From Alphaproteobacteria bacterium (lineage in GTDB: Bacteria; Pseudomonadota; Alphaproteobacteria; Reyranellales; Reyranellaceae), in the NCBI GenBank assembly GCA_017308235.1, contig JAFKFL010000035.1:1-49948 (forward strand): a stretch of 49,948 nucleotides of DNA, in the 5' to 3' direction. Positions 41,066 to 49,798 of the stretch are shown here, piece by piece. Below the pieces are notes generated by a model. That model had not been told where the DNA came from. It made no database searches and saw only the letters and a list, made by a program, of their open reading frames with translations. The position numbers were made by a program, and so were the translations under genes. Position 1 is the stretch's first letter; each line of letters starts with the position of its first letter.

Positions 41066-41659
41066 TCAGCCGGCGGCTTCAGCGGCTTGCTCGCCGTCGC
41101 GACTGCCGAGCAGGTCGCCCACCTTCTTGCCGCGGCGGGTTGCCACCATGCGCGGCGAGTTGAGCTGCTGCAGGGCGACGAAGGTCGCCTTGATCATGTT
41201 GTGCGGATTGGACGTACCGACCGACTTGGCGACGATGTCCTTGATGCCGAGCGTCTCGAACACCGCGCGCATCGGGCCGCCGGCAATGATGCCGGTGCCG
41301 GCCGGAGCCGCGCGCAGCGTCACCTTGCCGGCGCCGAAGCGGCCCTTCACGTCGTGATGGAGCGTGCGACCGTCGCGCAGCGGAACGCGGATCAACCCGC
41401 GCTTGGCAGCTTCGGTCGCCTTGCGGATCGCCTCCGGCACTTCGCGCGCCTTGCCCGCGCCATGACCGACGCGGCCGCGCTGGTCGCCAACCACGACAAT
41501 GGCGGCGAAGGCGAAACGACGCCCGCCCTTCACCACCTTGGCCACGCGATTGATGGTGACCAGCTTGTCGGTCAGTTCATTCTCCTCGTCGCGGTCGCGA
41601 TCCCGTCCGCGATCACGATCGCGCGGAGAACGGCCGGAACCACCGGGTGAACGAGCCAT
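41066..41659 (-). CDS. rpsE: 30S ribosomal protein S5 with Arg/Asp-rich N-terminal extension
   Basis: This 197-residue protein is longer than E. coli S5 (167). The core has INRVAKVVKGGRRFAFAAIV, GHGAGKAREVPEAIRKATEA and APAGTGIIAGGPMRAVFETL. The first 28 residues include an alternating RD tract (about 13-24) in front of the double-stranded RNA-binding domain. Extensions of S5 are common in alphaproteobacteria but this composition is striking. It lies between rplR and rpmD. Confidence 0.98.
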   Translation of the reverse strand: MARSPGGSGRSPRDRDRGRDRDRDEENELTDKLVTINRVAKVVKGGRRFAFAAIVVVGDQRGRVGHGAGKAREVPEAIRKATEAAKRGLIRVPLRDGRTLHHDVKGRFGAGKVTLRAAPAGTGIIAGGPMRAVFETLGIKDIVAKSVGTSNPHNMIKATFVALQQLNSPRMVATRRGKKVGDLLGSRDGEQAAEAAG

Positions 41660-41674
41660 ATTGCTAACTCCCGA

Positions 41675-42037
41675 TCAGAACGACAGGCCGCCCTCGCGGG
41701 CGGCGTTGGCGAGGGCCGCGACGCGGCCGTGATACATGTAGCCGCCGCGGTCGAAGACGACTTCCTTGACGCCGGCTGCGATCGCCCGCTCGGCGATCAG
41801 CTTGCCGACCTCGGCCGCCGCCGACTTGTCGGCGCCGGTCTTGAGCTTGGTCTTGAGGCCCTCGTCGAGCGAGGAAGCGGCCGCCAGCGTGGCGCCCTTC
41901 CGATCGTCGATGACCTGCGCGTAGATGTGCTTGCCCGAGCGGAAGACGCTGAGGCGCGGACGGCCGCCGGCGGCCTGGCGCAGCGCGTGACGCGTGCGCC
42001 GCTGGCGGCGGGCGAATAGGGATTTGGTGTCGGCCAT
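41675..42037 (-). CDS. rplR: 50S ribosomal protein L18
   Basis: This 120-residue 5S rRNA-binding protein has RRTRHALRQAAGGRPRLSVF, SGKHIYAQVIDDRKGATLA and the C-terminal FDRGGYMYHGRVAALANAAR. The length and position (rplF-rplR-rpsE) are standard. Confidence 0.98.
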   Translation of the reverse strand: MADTKSLFARRQRRTRHALRQAAGGRPRLSVFRSGKHIYAQVIDDRKGATLAAASSLDEGLKTKLKTGADKSAAAEVGKLIAERAIAAGVKEVVFDRGGYMYHGRVAALANAAREGGLSF

Positions 42038-42048
42038 GATGGATTGCC

Positions 42049-42582
42049 TTACTTCTTCTTGCCTTCCTTGCGCCGGATCGTCTCCGTCGAATACTTGATG
42101 CCCTTGCCCTTGTAGGGCTCGGGCGGGCGCAGGCTGCGGATCTCCGAAGCGAGCTGCCCCACTCTCTGGCGGTCCGCGCCCGTGATCTCGATCTCGGTCG
42201 GCTTCACCGCCTTGATCTGGATACCGGCCGGGATCGGCACCTCGACGTCATGGCTGAAGCCAAGCTGCAGCTTCAGGTTCTTGGCATCGGCCTGGGCGCG
42301 GTAACCGACGCCGGTGATCTCGAGATTGATCGTGAAGCCGTCCGAAACGCCGCGCACCATGTTGCTGGCGAGGTTACGGGCGGTGCCCCACTGCATGCGC
42401 GCGCGGCGGCTGTCGCTGCGCGGCTTGAAGGTGAGGCCATCGTCGGTCTTGGCGACCTCGACGTCGTCATGCACCACGAGCGAGAGCTCGCCGCGCTTGC
42501 CCTTGACCTTGAGGGCTTGGCCCTTGAGGTCGACGGTGACGCCGCTCGGGATGGGAACGGGATGCTTGCCGACGCGCGACAT
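42049..42582 (-). CDS. rplF: 50S ribosomal protein L6
   Basis: This 177-residue protein is built from two repeated domains. The N-terminus is MSRVGKHPVPIPSGVTVDLK, the second domain has YRAQADAKNLKLQLGFSHDV, and the end has RPPEPYKGKGIKYSTETIRR, the conserved rRNA-contact stretch. It starts 2 bases after the rpsH stop. Confidence 0.98.
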   Translation of the reverse strand: MSRVGKHPVPIPSGVTVDLKGQALKVKGKRGELSLVVHDDVEVAKTDDGLTFKPRSDSRRARMQWGTARNLASNMVRGVSDGFTINLEITGVGYRAQADAKNLKLQLGFSHDVEVPIPAGIQIKAVKPTEIEITGADRQRVGQLASEIRSLRPPEPYKGKGIKYSTETIRRKEGKKK

Positions 42583-42584
42583 GA

Positions 42585-42983
42585 TCAGAACACCTTGCAG
42601 AGAACTTCGCCGCCGACGTTGGCGGCACGCGCCTCGGCGTCGGACATGACGCCGCGTGGCGTGGACAGGATCGAGATGCCAAGCCCATTGAAGTGGCGCG
42701 GCAGCTCGCGGATCTTGGAATAGACCCGGCGACCCGGGGTCGAGACGCGGCGGATATCCTTGATGACGGGACGGCCGTTGTCGTACTTGAGCTCGATGCG
42801 GAGCTCCTTCACGCCGGGGCGCATCTCTTCCTCGAACCAGCCGCGGATATAGCCCTCGCGCTGGAGCACATCGAGCACATTCGATCGCATACGCGAGGCC
42901 GGCACGGTCACGCTGTCGAGGCGCGCGGACTGGCCGTTGCGGATGCGGGTCAGCAAATCACCGACAGGATCTGTCATCGCCAT
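42585..42983 (-). CDS. rpsH: 30S ribosomal protein S8
   Basis: This 132-residue protein has MTDPVGDLLTRIRNGQSARL at the N-terminus and the C-terminal signature LSTPRGVMSDAEARAANVGG that contacts 16S rRNA helix 21. In E. coli S8 represses the spc operon; whether it does so here is not visible. It lies between rpsN and rplF. Confidence 0.98.
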   Translation of the reverse strand: MAMTDPVGDLLTRIRNGQSARLDSVTVPASRMRSNVLDVLQREGYIRGWFEEEMRPGVKELRIELKYDNGRPVIKDIRRVSTPGRRVYSKIRELPRHFNGLGISILSTPRGVMSDAEARAANVGGEVLCKVF

Positions 42984-42999
42984 GGTCTACGGTCCCCCG

Positions 43000-43305
43000 T
43001 TACCAGCTCGACTTCACAACGCCGGGCAGGGCGCCCAGCGATGCGAGTTGCCGCAGCGCCAGCCGCGACAGCTTGAACTTGCGATACACGGCGCGCGGAC
43101 GGCCCGTAATCTCGCACCGATTGCGAATGCGCGTCGGCGAGGAATTGCGCGGCAGCTTGGCGAGCTTGAGCCGCGCGCCGAAGCGCTCTTCCGGCGTCAG
43201 CTTGTCATCGACCGCCATCGCCTTCAGCTTGGCGCGCTTGCCGGCATACTGCTTCGCCATCTTGGCGCGCCGGTTGTTCTTCTCGACTGAGCTCGTCTTG
43301 GCCAT
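43000..43305 (-). CDS. rpsN: 30S ribosomal protein S14, zinc-independent form
   Basis: This 101-residue protein is of the long type, with SSVEKNNRRAKMAKQYAGKR at the N-terminus and the RNRCEITGRPRAVYRKFKLS region near the C-terminus. The CxxC pairs of the short zinc-binding S14 are absent; only one Cys remains in this segment. It lies between rplE and rpsH. Confidence 0.98.
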   Translation of the reverse strand: MAKTSSVEKNNRRAKMAKQYAGKRAKLKAMAVDDKLTPEERFGARLKLAKLPRNSSPTRIRNRCEITGRPRAVYRKFKLSRLALRQLASLGALPGVVKSSW

Positions 43306-43319
43306 TCTGGTCTCCGGCC

Positions 43320-43862
43320 TTAGTTCACGAACGGGAAGTCGAAACTGCGGAGAAGCGCCCTGGCTTCCGCATCCGTCTTCGCCGTCGTGCAGATGATGAT
43401 GTCCATGCCGCGCACCTGGTCGACCTTGTCGTAGTCGATTTCGGGAAACACGATCTGTTCCTTCAGGCCCATGGCGTAGTTGCCATTGCCGTCGAAAGAC
43501 TTGCCGTTCAGGCCGCGGAAGTCGCGAACGCGCGGCAGCGCGATGTTGATCAGGCGGTCGATGAACTCGTACATGCGGTCGCGGCGCAGCGTGACCTTGG
43601 CGCCGATCGCCATGCCCTCGCGCAGCTTGAAGGTCGCGATCGATTTGCGCGACTTGGTGATGACCGGTTTCTGGCCGGTGATCGCCGTCAGGTCGGCCAC
43701 GGCGCCGTCGACGGCCTTGCGGTCATTCACCGCCTCGCCGACACCCATGTTGATCACGATCTTGTCCAGCTTCGGCACTTCGAAGGGGTTCTGGTAGGAG
43801 AACTCCTTGGTCAGCGCCTCCCGGACGGTCTTGATGTAGTGCTCTTGCAGTCGCGCGGGCAT
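43320..43862 (-). CDS. rplE: 50S ribosomal protein L5
   Basis: This 180-residue 5S rRNA-binding protein starts MPARLQEHYIKTVREALTKE at the ATG at 43862. The start was chosen because the open frame extends far upstream through rplX without conservation. It has KIVINMGVGEAVNDRKAVDG and the C-terminal IVFPEIDYDKVDQVRGMDII. It begins 11 bases after the rplX stop. Confidence 0.98.
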   Translation of the reverse strand: MPARLQEHYIKTVREALTKEFSYQNPFEVPKLDKIVINMGVGEAVNDRKAVDGAVADLTAITGQKPVITKSRKSIATFKLREGMAIGAKVTLRRDRMYEFIDRLINIALPRVRDFRGLNGKSFDGNGNYAMGLKEQIVFPEIDYDKVDQVRGMDIIICTTAKTDAEARALLRSFDFPFVN

Positions 43863-43873
43863 GGCCCGTTCTC

Positions 43874-44197
43874 CTAGCGGTCGATTGTTTCGCCGGAGGC
43901 ACGCGCAAAGCGCACTTTCCGGCCGTCTTCGAGGAACTTGAAGCCGACCTTGGTCGGCTTGTCGGACTTGGGATCCAGCAAGGCCACGTTCGACACGTGG
44001 ATCGCGGCCTCGCGCTCGATGATGCCGCCAGTCTCGGTGCGGCCCGGCTTGGTGTGGCGTTTGATGACGTTCACGCCCGACACCACGACGCGTTGCTCGG
44101 TCGGCAACACGCGCAGCACGTCGCCGATCTTGCCCTTGCTGCGGCCGGCAATGACTTTCACCCGGTCGCCCTTGTGGATCTTGAGCTTGACGGTCAT
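43874..44197 (-). CDS. rplX: 50S ribosomal protein L24
   Basis: This 107-residue assembly-initiator protein has a KOW motif near the N-terminus (HKGDRVKVIAGRSKGKIGDV) and VSGVNVIKRHTKPGRTETGG. It lies 3 bases after the rplN stop, in the standard rplN-rplX-rplE order. Confidence 0.98.
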   Translation of the reverse strand: MTVKLKIHKGDRVKVIAGRSKGKIGDVLRVLPTEQRVVVSGVNVIKRHTKPGRTETGGIIEREAAIHVSNVALLDPKSDKPTKVGFKFLEDGRKVRFARASGETIDR

Positions 44198-44200
44198 GGC

Positions 44201-44569
44201 CTAGAGGACCTCCGGCGCAAGCGAGATGATCTTCATGAACTTCTTGGCGCGAAGCTCGCGCGTCACCGGTCCGAAGATGCGGGTTCCGATCGGCTCGTCC
44301 TGCTTGCTGATCAGCACCGCGGCATTGCGGTCGAAGCGGATTGCGCTGCCGTCCGGCCGGCGCAGCGCGAACGAGGTCCGCACAACGACGGCGCGGTGCA
44401 CTTCGCCCTTCTTCACGCGGCCACGCGGAATCGCGTCCTTCACCGACACGACGATGACGTCGCCCACGCTCGCATACTTGCGGCGCGAACCGCCCAGCAC
44501 CTTGATACACTGGACTCGACGGGCGCCGGAATTGTCGGCGACCTCGAGGTTGGTACGCATCTGGATCAT
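44201..44569 (-). CDS. rplN: 50S ribosomal protein L14
   Basis: This 122-residue protein has MIQMRTNLEVADNSGARRVQ at the N-terminus, RGRVKKGEVHRAVVVRTSFA and the C-terminal GTRIFGPVTRELRAKKFMKI. These are near-invariant segments of bacterial L14. It lies between rpsQ and rplX. Confidence 0.99.
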   Translation of the reverse strand: MIQMRTNLEVADNSGARRVQCIKVLGGSRRKYASVGDVIVVSVKDAIPRGRVKKGEVHRAVVVRTSFALRRPDGSAIRFDRNAAVLISKQDEPIGTRIFGPVTRELRAKKFMKIISLAPEVL

Positions 44570-44587
44570 GTTTGCCCGCCTCGCGCC

Positions 44588-44836
44588 CTAAGCCTTCGCG
44601 CCTTCGACCAGAACTTCCCAGCTCTTGGTCTTGGACAGCGGCCGGCATTCACGGATGCGCACGTTCTCGCCGACCTTGCCCTTGAAGGCGTTGGTCTCGT
44701 CGTGAGCGTGGTACTTCTTCGACCGGCGGATGAACTTCTTGTAGATCGGATGCTGAACGCGCCGTTCGACCCGCACGACGACGGTCTTGTCCATCTTGTC
44801 GCTGACGACGACGCCTTCAAGAATTCGCTTCGGCAT
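44588..44836 (-). CDS. rpsQ: 30S ribosomal protein S17
   Basis: This 82-residue OB-fold protein has MPKRILEGVVVSDKMDKTVV and HPIYKKFIRRSKKYHAHDET followed by the RIRECRPLSKTKSW signature. The ATG at 44836 gives the conserved start; the frame runs open upstream through rpmC. The rpmC stop lies 10 bases upstream. Confidence 0.98.
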   Translation of the reverse strand: MPKRILEGVVVSDKMDKTVVVRVERRVQHPIYKKFIRRSKKYHAHDETNAFKGKVGENVRIRECRPLSKTKSWEVLVEGAKA

Positions 44837-44846
44837 TGACGACTCC

Positions 44847-45038
44847 TTAACCCGCGGCCTTCTCGCCCAGCACCGTCTTGATGCGGGCGATGTCGCGGCG
44901 GACCTGACGCACGCGACCGGTCTTGCCGAGCTGGCCGCCGGCCTTCTGAAAGCGCAAGTTGAACGCTTCCTTGCGCAGGTTGCCCAGCTCTTCCTTGAGC
45001 TGATCATTGGTCTTGGGACGCAGATCACCGGCCTTCAT
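44847..45038 (-). CDS. rpmC: 50S ribosomal protein L29
   Basis: This 63-residue helical-hairpin protein has the start MKAGDLRPKTNDQLKEELGN and the GGQLGKTGRVRQVRRDIARI helix. The start at 45038 follows from family length; the frame is open far upstream across rplP. It forms part of the polypeptide exit-tunnel rim. Confidence 0.97.
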   Translation of the reverse strand: MKAGDLRPKTNDQLKEELGNLRKEAFNLRFQKAGGQLGKTGRVRQVRRDIARIKTVLGEKAAG

Positions 45039-45049
45039 GGCTATCTCCC

Positions 45050-45469
45050 TCAACCCTCGATGCCGACGCGGGCGACGAAACGCGTCTTGATCGGCAGCTT
45101 GGCGGCGGCGAGCGCCAACGCCTCGCGGGCAACCGTGATCGGCACACCGTCGAGCTCGAACAGGACGCGGCCAGGTTTCACCCGGGCTGCCCAGAACTCG
45201 GGCGCGCCCTTGCCGGAGCCCATGCGGACCTCGGCTGGCTTCTTCGAGACCGGTACGTCGGGAAACACGCGAATCCAGACGCGGCCGGCGCGCTTCATGT
45301 GGCGCGTGATGGCACGGCGGGCAGCCTCGATCTGGCGCGCGGTCAGGCGGTCGGGCTCCACCGCCTTCAGCCCGAACGAGCCGAAGTCGAGATTGAAACC
45401 GCCCTTGGCGGCACCGCTGATGCGGCCCTTGAAGGCCTTGCGGTACTTGGTGCGCTTGGGTTGCAGCAT
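45050..45469 (-). CDS. rplP: 50S ribosomal protein L16
   Basis: This 139-residue protein has MLQPKRTKYRKAFKGRISGA at the N-terminus, LTARQIEAARRAITRHMKRA and GSGKGAPEFWAARVKPGRVL. The region around the conserved arginine hydroxylated in E. coli L16 lies in MGSGKGAPEF. It lies between rpsC and rpmC. Confidence 0.98.
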   Translation of the reverse strand: MLQPKRTKYRKAFKGRISGAAKGGFNLDFGSFGLKAVEPDRLTARQIEAARRAITRHMKRAGRVWIRVFPDVPVSKKPAEVRMGSGKGAPEFWAARVKPGRVLFELDGVPITVAREALALAAAKLPIKTRFVARVGIEG

Positions 45470-45475
45470 GATGCT

Positions 45476-46195
45476 TTACGCGTCCCTCTGCTCGGTGCGC
45501 TCGACGCGCGCCGGCGTGCGTTGCGGCGCGGCTTCCTCGGCGCGCTTGTCGTGCGCCATCGGGTCGTGCGCCATGATCTCGCCCTTGAACACCCACACCT
45601 TCACGCCACAGGTGCCGAAGGTGGTGAAGGCCGTGGCGGTGCCGTAGTCGATATCGGCGCGCAGCGTGTGCAGCGGCACACGGCCTTCGCGGTACCACTC
45701 CATGCGCGCGATCTCGGCGCCGCCCAGGCGGCCCGAGCAGTTGATGCGGATGCCCTGGGCGCCCAGGCGCATGGCCGACTGCACGGCGCGCTTCATGGCG
45801 CGCCGGAAGGCGACGCGGCGCTCGAGCTGCTGGGCGATGTTCTCGGCGATCAGCGTGGCGTCGATCTCGGGCTTGCGGATCTCGACGATGTTCAGCGCCA
45901 CCTCGCCCTTGGTCATCTTGGCGAGATCGCCGCGCAGCTTCTCGATATCGGCGCCTTTCTTGCCGATCACCACGCCCGGACGGGCAGTATGGATCGTGAC
46001 GCGGGCACGCTTGGCCGGCCGCTCGATGACGATCTTGGCGACACCCGCCTGGGCCAGCCGCTTGCGCAGCATCTTGCGGATATCGATATCCTCATGGAGC
46101 ATCGTCGAGTATTCGCCGCCCTCGGCGTACCAGCGCGAGTCCCAGGTCCGGTTGATGCCGAGACGCAGGCCGATCGGATTGACCTTCTGACCCAT
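45476..46195 (-). CDS. rpsC: 30S ribosomal protein S3
   Basis: This 239-residue protein has MGQKVNPIGLRLGINRTWDS at the N-terminus, a KH domain with VVIGKKGADIEKLRGDLAKM, and a C-terminal domain with GGAEIARMEWYREGRVPLHT. A charged tail of about 25 residues follows the core. The ATG overlaps the rplV stop by one base (TAATG). Confidence 0.99.
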   Translation of the reverse strand: MGQKVNPIGLRLGINRTWDSRWYAEGGEYSTMLHEDIDIRKMLRKRLAQAGVAKIVIERPAKRARVTIHTARPGVVIGKKGADIEKLRGDLAKMTKGEVALNIVEIRKPEIDATLIAENIAQQLERRVAFRRAMKRAVQSAMRLGAQGIRINCSGRLGGAEIARMEWYREGRVPLHTLRADIDYGTATAFTTFGTCGVKVWVFKGEIMAHDPMAHDKRAEEAAPQRTPARVERTEQRDA

Positions 46196-46593
46196 TATTT
46201 GTCCTCCGCCCCGTCCTGCGTTTCCGGCCGCTCGCGCACCACGATCGTGAGATGGCTGAACGGCTTGACGATGCCCGCCGCACGGCCGCGGCCGCGGGTC
46301 TGGAAACGCTTCATGACGAGGCCCTTGCCAACCGACGCCTCCGCCACGATCAGGCGGTCGACGTCGAGGTTGTGGTTGTTCTCGGCGTTGGCGATGGCCG
46401 AGTTCAGCGCCTTCTTCACGTCCTGCGCGATGCGCTTCTTGGAGAAGGTGAGCTCGTTGACGGCCGACGACGCTTTCTTGCCGCGGATTGTGGCAGCCAC
46501 GAGATCGAGCTTGCGCGGGCTGACGCGGATGGTGCGCAGCACAGCTTTGGCCTCGTTGTCCGCCTCACGGCGGGGAGCGGATGGTTTGCTCAT
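46195..46593 (-). CDS. rplV: 50S ribosomal protein L22
   Basis: This 132-residue protein lines the exit tunnel. It has TIRVSPRKLDLVAATIRGKK, KKALNSAIANAENNHNLDVD and the beta-hairpin GRGRAAGIVKPFSHLTIVV. The start at 46593 overlaps the rpsS stop by 4 bases (ATGA); the N-terminus is extended by about 18 residues relative to E. coli L22 (110). Confidence 0.98.
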   Translation of the reverse strand: MSKPSAPRREADNEAKAVLRTIRVSPRKLDLVAATIRGKKASSAVNELTFSKKRIAQDVKKALNSAIANAENNHNLDVDRLIVAEASVGKGLVMKRFQTRGRGRAAGIVKPFSHLTIVVRERPETQDGAEDK

Positions 46594-46874
46594 CGCGCGT
46601 CCTTCGCGACCTTCTTGTCGCCCGCGTGGCTGAAGAAGGTACGGGTCGGCGAAAACTCGCCGAGCTTGTGCCCGACCATTTCCTCGGTGACGTTCACCGG
46701 GATGAACTTCTTGCCGTTGTAGACGCCGAACGTGAGCCCGACGAACTGCGGCAGGATCGTCGAACGGCGCGACCAGGTCTTGATCACGTCGCTGCGCACG
46801 CTCTGGCGCGCCTTCTCGGCCTTCTTGATCAGGCTGCCCTCTACGAAGGGACCTTTCCAAACGGAACGTGCCAC
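46590..46874 (-). CDS. rpsS: 30S ribosomal protein S19
   Basis: This 94-residue protein has MARSVWKGPFVEGSLIKKAE, IKTWSRRSTILPQFVGLTFG and GHKLGEFSPTRTFFSHAGDK, as in all bacterial S19. It lies between rplB (23-base gap) and rplV (4-base overlap). Confidence 0.99.
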   Translation of the reverse strand: MARSVWKGPFVEGSLIKKAEKARQSVRSDVIKTWSRRSTILPQFVGLTFGVYNGKKFIPVNVTEEMVGHKLGEFSPTRTFFSHAGDKKVAKDAR

Positions 46875-46897
46875 TTGATTGCCTCCTCGCCCTGCCG

Positions 46898-47728
<831 letters not shown>

Positions 47729-47744
47729 TTCTCGTTCCCCCGTC

Positions 47745-48065
47745 CTACAAGCCTGTGGTCACGTCGATCTTGTGACCTTCGGCCAGCGAGACGATCGCTT
47801 TCTTCCAATCGCTGCGCACACCGGGCCGACCCTTGAACACCTTGGCCTTGCCCTTCACCGTGACGGTGTTCACAGCCTTCACCTTGACCTTGAACAGGCC
47901 TTCGACGGCCTGCTTGATCTCGGGCTTGGTGGCATCCATCGAGACGCGGAAAGTCACCTGGCTGTGCTCGGAGCCGTTGGTGGTCTTCTCGGTGATCAAC
48001 GGCGCACGGATCACTTCGTACATGCGCGCCCGCGACACCGGGCTGGGCTTGGTCCTGGCGCTCAT
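47745..48065 (-). CDS. rplW: 50S ribosomal protein L23
   Basis: This 106-residue tunnel-exit protein has YEVIRAPLITEKTTNGSEHS near the start, IKQAVEGLFKVKVKAVNTVT and the C-terminal WKKAIVSLAEGHKIDVTTGL. It docks SRP and trigger factor in known ribosomes. The start overlaps the rplD stop by 4 bases (ATGA). Confidence 0.98.
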   Translation of the reverse strand: MSARTKPSPVSRARMYEVIRAPLITEKTTNGSEHSQVTFRVSMDATKPEIKQAVEGLFKVKVKAVNTVTVKGKAKVFKGRPGVRSDWKKAIVSLAEGHKIDVTTGL

Positions 48066-48682
48066 TGCAGGCGCTCCTCGAGATGCTTGGCGGCATCCTT
48101 GGTCAGCACGAGCGTGTCGCGCCGCAGGATGTCGTAAACGTTTGCGCCCTGCTGCGGCAGCACATCGACATGAGCGATGTTGGCCGCCGCGCGGGCGAAG
48201 TTGGTGTCGACCTCGGCGCCAGCGATGACCAACACGCTCGAGATCCCGAGCTTGCCGAAATGGCCCTTGAGCTTGGCGGTCTTGGGTTCCGGCAGCGCCG
48301 CAGCCTCAAGCACGATCAGCTTGCCTTCGGCTGCCTTGGCCGAGAGCGCCGTGCGCAGCGCGAGCTTGCGCACCTTCTTCGGCAGGTCGCTGGCATGGCT
48401 GCGCACGACCGGGCCGAACGCCTTGCCGCCGCCGCGGAACTGCGGTGCCGCCTCGTTGCCGTGGCGGGCGCGACCGGTGCCCTTCTGGGCATACATCTTC
48501 TTGGCCGTCGCCGTGATCTCGGAGCGGCCCTTGGTCTTGTGCGTGCCCTGCTGGCGGTGCGAAAGCTGCCACACAACGCAGCGCTGCAGGATGTCCTTGC
48601 GGACAGGTACGGCGAACACCGCGTCGGCGAGATCGATTTCGCCGGCGCTGCCGCCATCGATGGTTTTGACCGCGATCTTCAT
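48062..48682 (-). CDS. rplD: 50S ribosomal protein L4
   Basis: This 206-residue protein has the tunnel loop with KMYAQKGTGRARHGNEAAPQ and FRGGGKAFGP, and the C-terminal ANIAHVDVLPQQGANVYDIL. The ATG at 48682 begins the conserved MKIAVKTIDG; the frame is open upstream into rplC. In E. coli L4 represses its own operon, which cannot be judged here because the S10 leader is not in a non-coding gap. Confidence 0.98.
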   Translation of the reverse strand: MKIAVKTIDGGSAGEIDLADAVFAVPVRKDILQRCVVWQLSHRQQGTHKTKGRSEITATAKKMYAQKGTGRARHGNEAAPQFRGGGKAFGPVVRSHASDLPKKVRKLALRTALSAKAAEGKLIVLEAAALPEPKTAKLKGHFGKLGISSVLVIAGAEVDTNFARAAANIAHVDVLPQQGANVYDILRRDTLVLTKDAAKHLEERLQ

Positions 48683-48692
48683 GATCTGATCC

Positions 48693-49418
48693 TCAGGCCT
48701 GGGGCGCTGCGTCGGCCGCCGGCGCCTCGGGCGCCGCAGCAGCAGCCTTGCGCAGGCCAGCCGGGTAGGGAGCTTCCTTGGGACGGGCGCGCTTGGAGGC
48801 GTCCTTAACGATGATGTAGCCACCTGCCGGGCCGGGAACGGCACCAGCGACCAGCAGCAGGCCCTTCTCGTCGTCAGCGGCGACGATCTTGAGGTTCTGC
48901 GTGGTCACGCGCTCGTGGCCGTAGTGACCGGCCATCTTCTTGCCGGGGAAGGTGCGGCCGGGATCCTGGCGGTTACCGGTCGAGCCATGGCTGCGGTGCG
49001 AGACCGACACGCCGTGGCTGGCCTCGAGCCCGCTGAAGTTCCAACGCACCATCGAGCCGGTGAAGCCGCGTCCGATCGTGGTGCCGACGACGTCGACGAA
49101 CTGGCCGGGCACGAAGTGGCTCGGCACCAGCTCGGCGCCGACCTCCAGCACCGCGTCCTTGGCGACGCGGAACTCGACGAGCTTCTTCTTCGGCTCGACC
49201 TTGGCCTTGGCGAAGTGACCGCGCATCGGCTGGGTCACATTCTTCACCTTGGCCTTGCCGTAGCCGAGCTGCACGGCGGTGTACTTGTCCTTCTCTTCCG
49301 AGCGGACGGCGACAACCTGCAACTGGTCCACCTTCAGAACGGTGACGGGCACGTGCTCCCCGGCGTCATTGAAGACGCGGGTCATGCCGACCTTCTGGGC
49401 GACGAGACCGCAACGCAT
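48693..49418 (-). CDS. rplC: 50S ribosomal protein L3
   Basis: This 241-residue protein has MRCGLVAQKVGMTRVFNDAG at the start and GTTIGRGFTGSMVRWNFSGL. SHGVSVSHRSHGSTGNRQDP contains the conserved glutamine that is methylated in E. coli, and KMAGHYGHERVTTQNLKIVA follows. An Ala/Pro-rich tail of about 20 residues extends the C-terminus. Confidence 0.99.
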   Translation of the reverse strand: MRCGLVAQKVGMTRVFNDAGEHVPVTVLKVDQLQVVAVRSEEKDKYTAVQLGYGKAKVKNVTQPMRGHFAKAKVEPKKKLVEFRVAKDAVLEVGAELVPSHFVPGQFVDVVGTTIGRGFTGSMVRWNFSGLEASHGVSVSHRSHGSTGNRQDPGRTFPGKKMAGHYGHERVTTQNLKIVAADDEKGLLLVAGAVPGPAGGYIIVKDASKRARPKEAPYPAGLRKAAAAAPEAPAADAAPQA

Positions 49419-49454
49419 GGTCCTGTTCCTCTTCCCTGTCCTACCGCGCGGCCC

Positions 49455-49769
49455 TTAGGCGCCCAGCTTGATCTCGACGTCGACACCGGAGGCGAGATCG
49501 AGCTTCATCAGCGCATCCACCGTCTGGGGCGTCGGATCGACGATATCGAGCACGCGCTTGTGCGTGCGCACTTCGAACTGCTCGCGCGACTTCTTGTCGA
49601 TGTGCGGCGAGCGATTGACCGTGAACCGTTCGATGCGGGTCGGCAGCGGGATCGGCCCCCGAACCTGCGCGCCCGTCCGCTTCGCGGTGCTGACGATCTC
49701 GCTCGTCGACGTGTCGAGCACGCGATGATCGAAGGCTTTGAGCCGGATGCGGATATTGGTGCTGTCCAT
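49455..49769 (-). CDS. rpsJ: 30S ribosomal protein S10
   Basis: This 104-residue protein (NusE) has IRIRLKAFDHRVLDTSTSEI, RGPIPLPTRIERFTVNRSPH and DKKSREQFEVRTHKRVLDIV, all typical. It is the first gene of the S10 cluster and directly follows tuf with 29 bases between, so the cluster is probably continuous with the str operon further upstream. Confidence 0.99.
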   Translation of the reverse strand: MDSTNIRIRLKAFDHRVLDTSTSEIVSTAKRTGAQVRGPIPLPTRIERFTVNRSPHIDKKSREQFEVRTHKRVLDIVDPTPQTVDALMKLDLASGVDVEIKLGA

Positions 49770-49798
49770 GGTCTAAACTCGCTCGCGCGCCGGTTCAG

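Noticed and set aside
45299..46633. 444-codon open frame antisense to rplP, rpsC and rplV
   Set aside because: It opposes three certain ribosomal protein genes and shows no domain; it is a codon-bias shadow.
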